Assembly (NCBI GenBank): GCA_946404295.1
Contig: CAMJDE010000108.1
Location: forward strand, 1 to 6,523
DNA length: 6,523 nt
Reading direction: 5' to 3'
Source of the DNA: an uncultured Clostridia bacterium
GTDB taxonomy: Bacteria; Bacillota; Clostridia; Oscillospirales; CAG-272
The position numbers and the translations under genes are program-made. The notes beneath the pieces were generated by a model. That model was not told where the DNA came from and did no database searches. It was given only the letters and a program-made list of their open reading frames with translations. Positions 6,482-6,523 of the stretch are shown in pieces; position 1 is the stretch's first letter; each line of letters opens with the position of its first letter.

Positions 6482-6523
6482 TCAATGAGTCCCTGTAGCT
6501 TTGCGTCGCCACTTCGCAGCGGC
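6469..6523 (-). promoter_or_regulatory. c-di-GMP-I (GEMM-I) riboswitch aptamer, 5' end cut by window edge
   Basis: Read on the minus strand, GCCGCU (6523-6518) and AGUGGC (6513-6508) form a hairpin with a GCGA GNRA tetraloop, as in the GEMM-I P2 stem. Then comes the diagnostic GACGCAAAGC (6507-6498), followed by UACAGG and a hairpin GACUC-AUU-GAGUC (6491-6479) closed further out by GCU with AGC. The run ends with AGCCAGUUGC (6478-6469), the usual 3' side of this family. The C at 6469 aligns with the ligand-pairing C92 of the Vibrio Vc2 aptamer, and the A residues at 6500-6502 cover the stacking A47. The 5' strand of P1, expected to read like GGCAAA, is outside the window. It carries the base (20 in Vc2) that separates c-di-GMP from cGAMP binding, so the ligand is c-di-GMP by default, not proven. 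The promoter is also beyond the edge. Confidence 0.9.

Noticed and set aside
1..6523. CRISPR array, tRNA or rRNA genes, phage or plasmid functions
   Set aside because: No regularly spaced short identical repeats, no structural RNA signatures other than the riboswitch, and no replication, integrase or capsid motifs were seen on either strand.

Overview
The window reads as the 5' part of one minus-strand operon from a fairly GC-rich member of the Bacillota, probably an uncultured Clostridia-type bacterium. This placement is an inference from strong AGGAGG-type ribosome binding sites, the style of the membrane-anchored surface proteins, and a c-di-GMP-I (GEMM-I) riboswitch of a kind known in Clostridia. 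Nothing in the window fixes a genus.

Layout in the direction of transcription, right to left: (1) at 6469-6523, a nearly complete c-di-GMP-I type riboswitch aptamer, cut only at its 5' end by the window edge; (2) at 6441-6481, an intrinsic terminator whose 5' arm is made of aptamer sequence; (3) at 6405-5440, a 321-residue single-span surface protein (A); (4) at 5403-4657, a 248-residue single-span surface protein (B); (5) at 4623-3634, a 329-residue single-span surface protein (C); (6) from 3600 off the left edge, a very large secreted protein (D) of which 1200 residues are visible, built of GLUG-like beta-helix repeats. The spacers between genes are 36, 33 and 33 bases. Each start has a good ribosome binding site and no terminator is seen between genes, so the four genes are very probably co-transcribed.

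A, B and C share one plan: a short charged cytoplasmic tail, one membrane span at about residues 13-46, a W-F or K-F exit motif (GWFTNNR, SWFAANK, AKFTNS), then a beta-rich outer domain. The plan resembles SipW-processed TasA/CalY-type matrix proteins, but no SipW-type signal peptidase lies in the window. D has a signal peptide and at least fifteen G-G-x-x-G repeats, as in large Gram-positive adhesins. Working model: a cyclic-dinucleotide-switched operon for a cell-surface fibre or adhesion apparatus. The overlap of aptamer and terminator predicts that ligand binding turns the operon ON, which fits the usual link between high c-di-GMP and sessile life. The riboswitch and the operon structure are read from the sequence; the fibre and adhesion roles are inferred.

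The plus strand holds two very long open frames (112-3102 and 3595-6480). They are antisense shadows of these genes and are not annotated.
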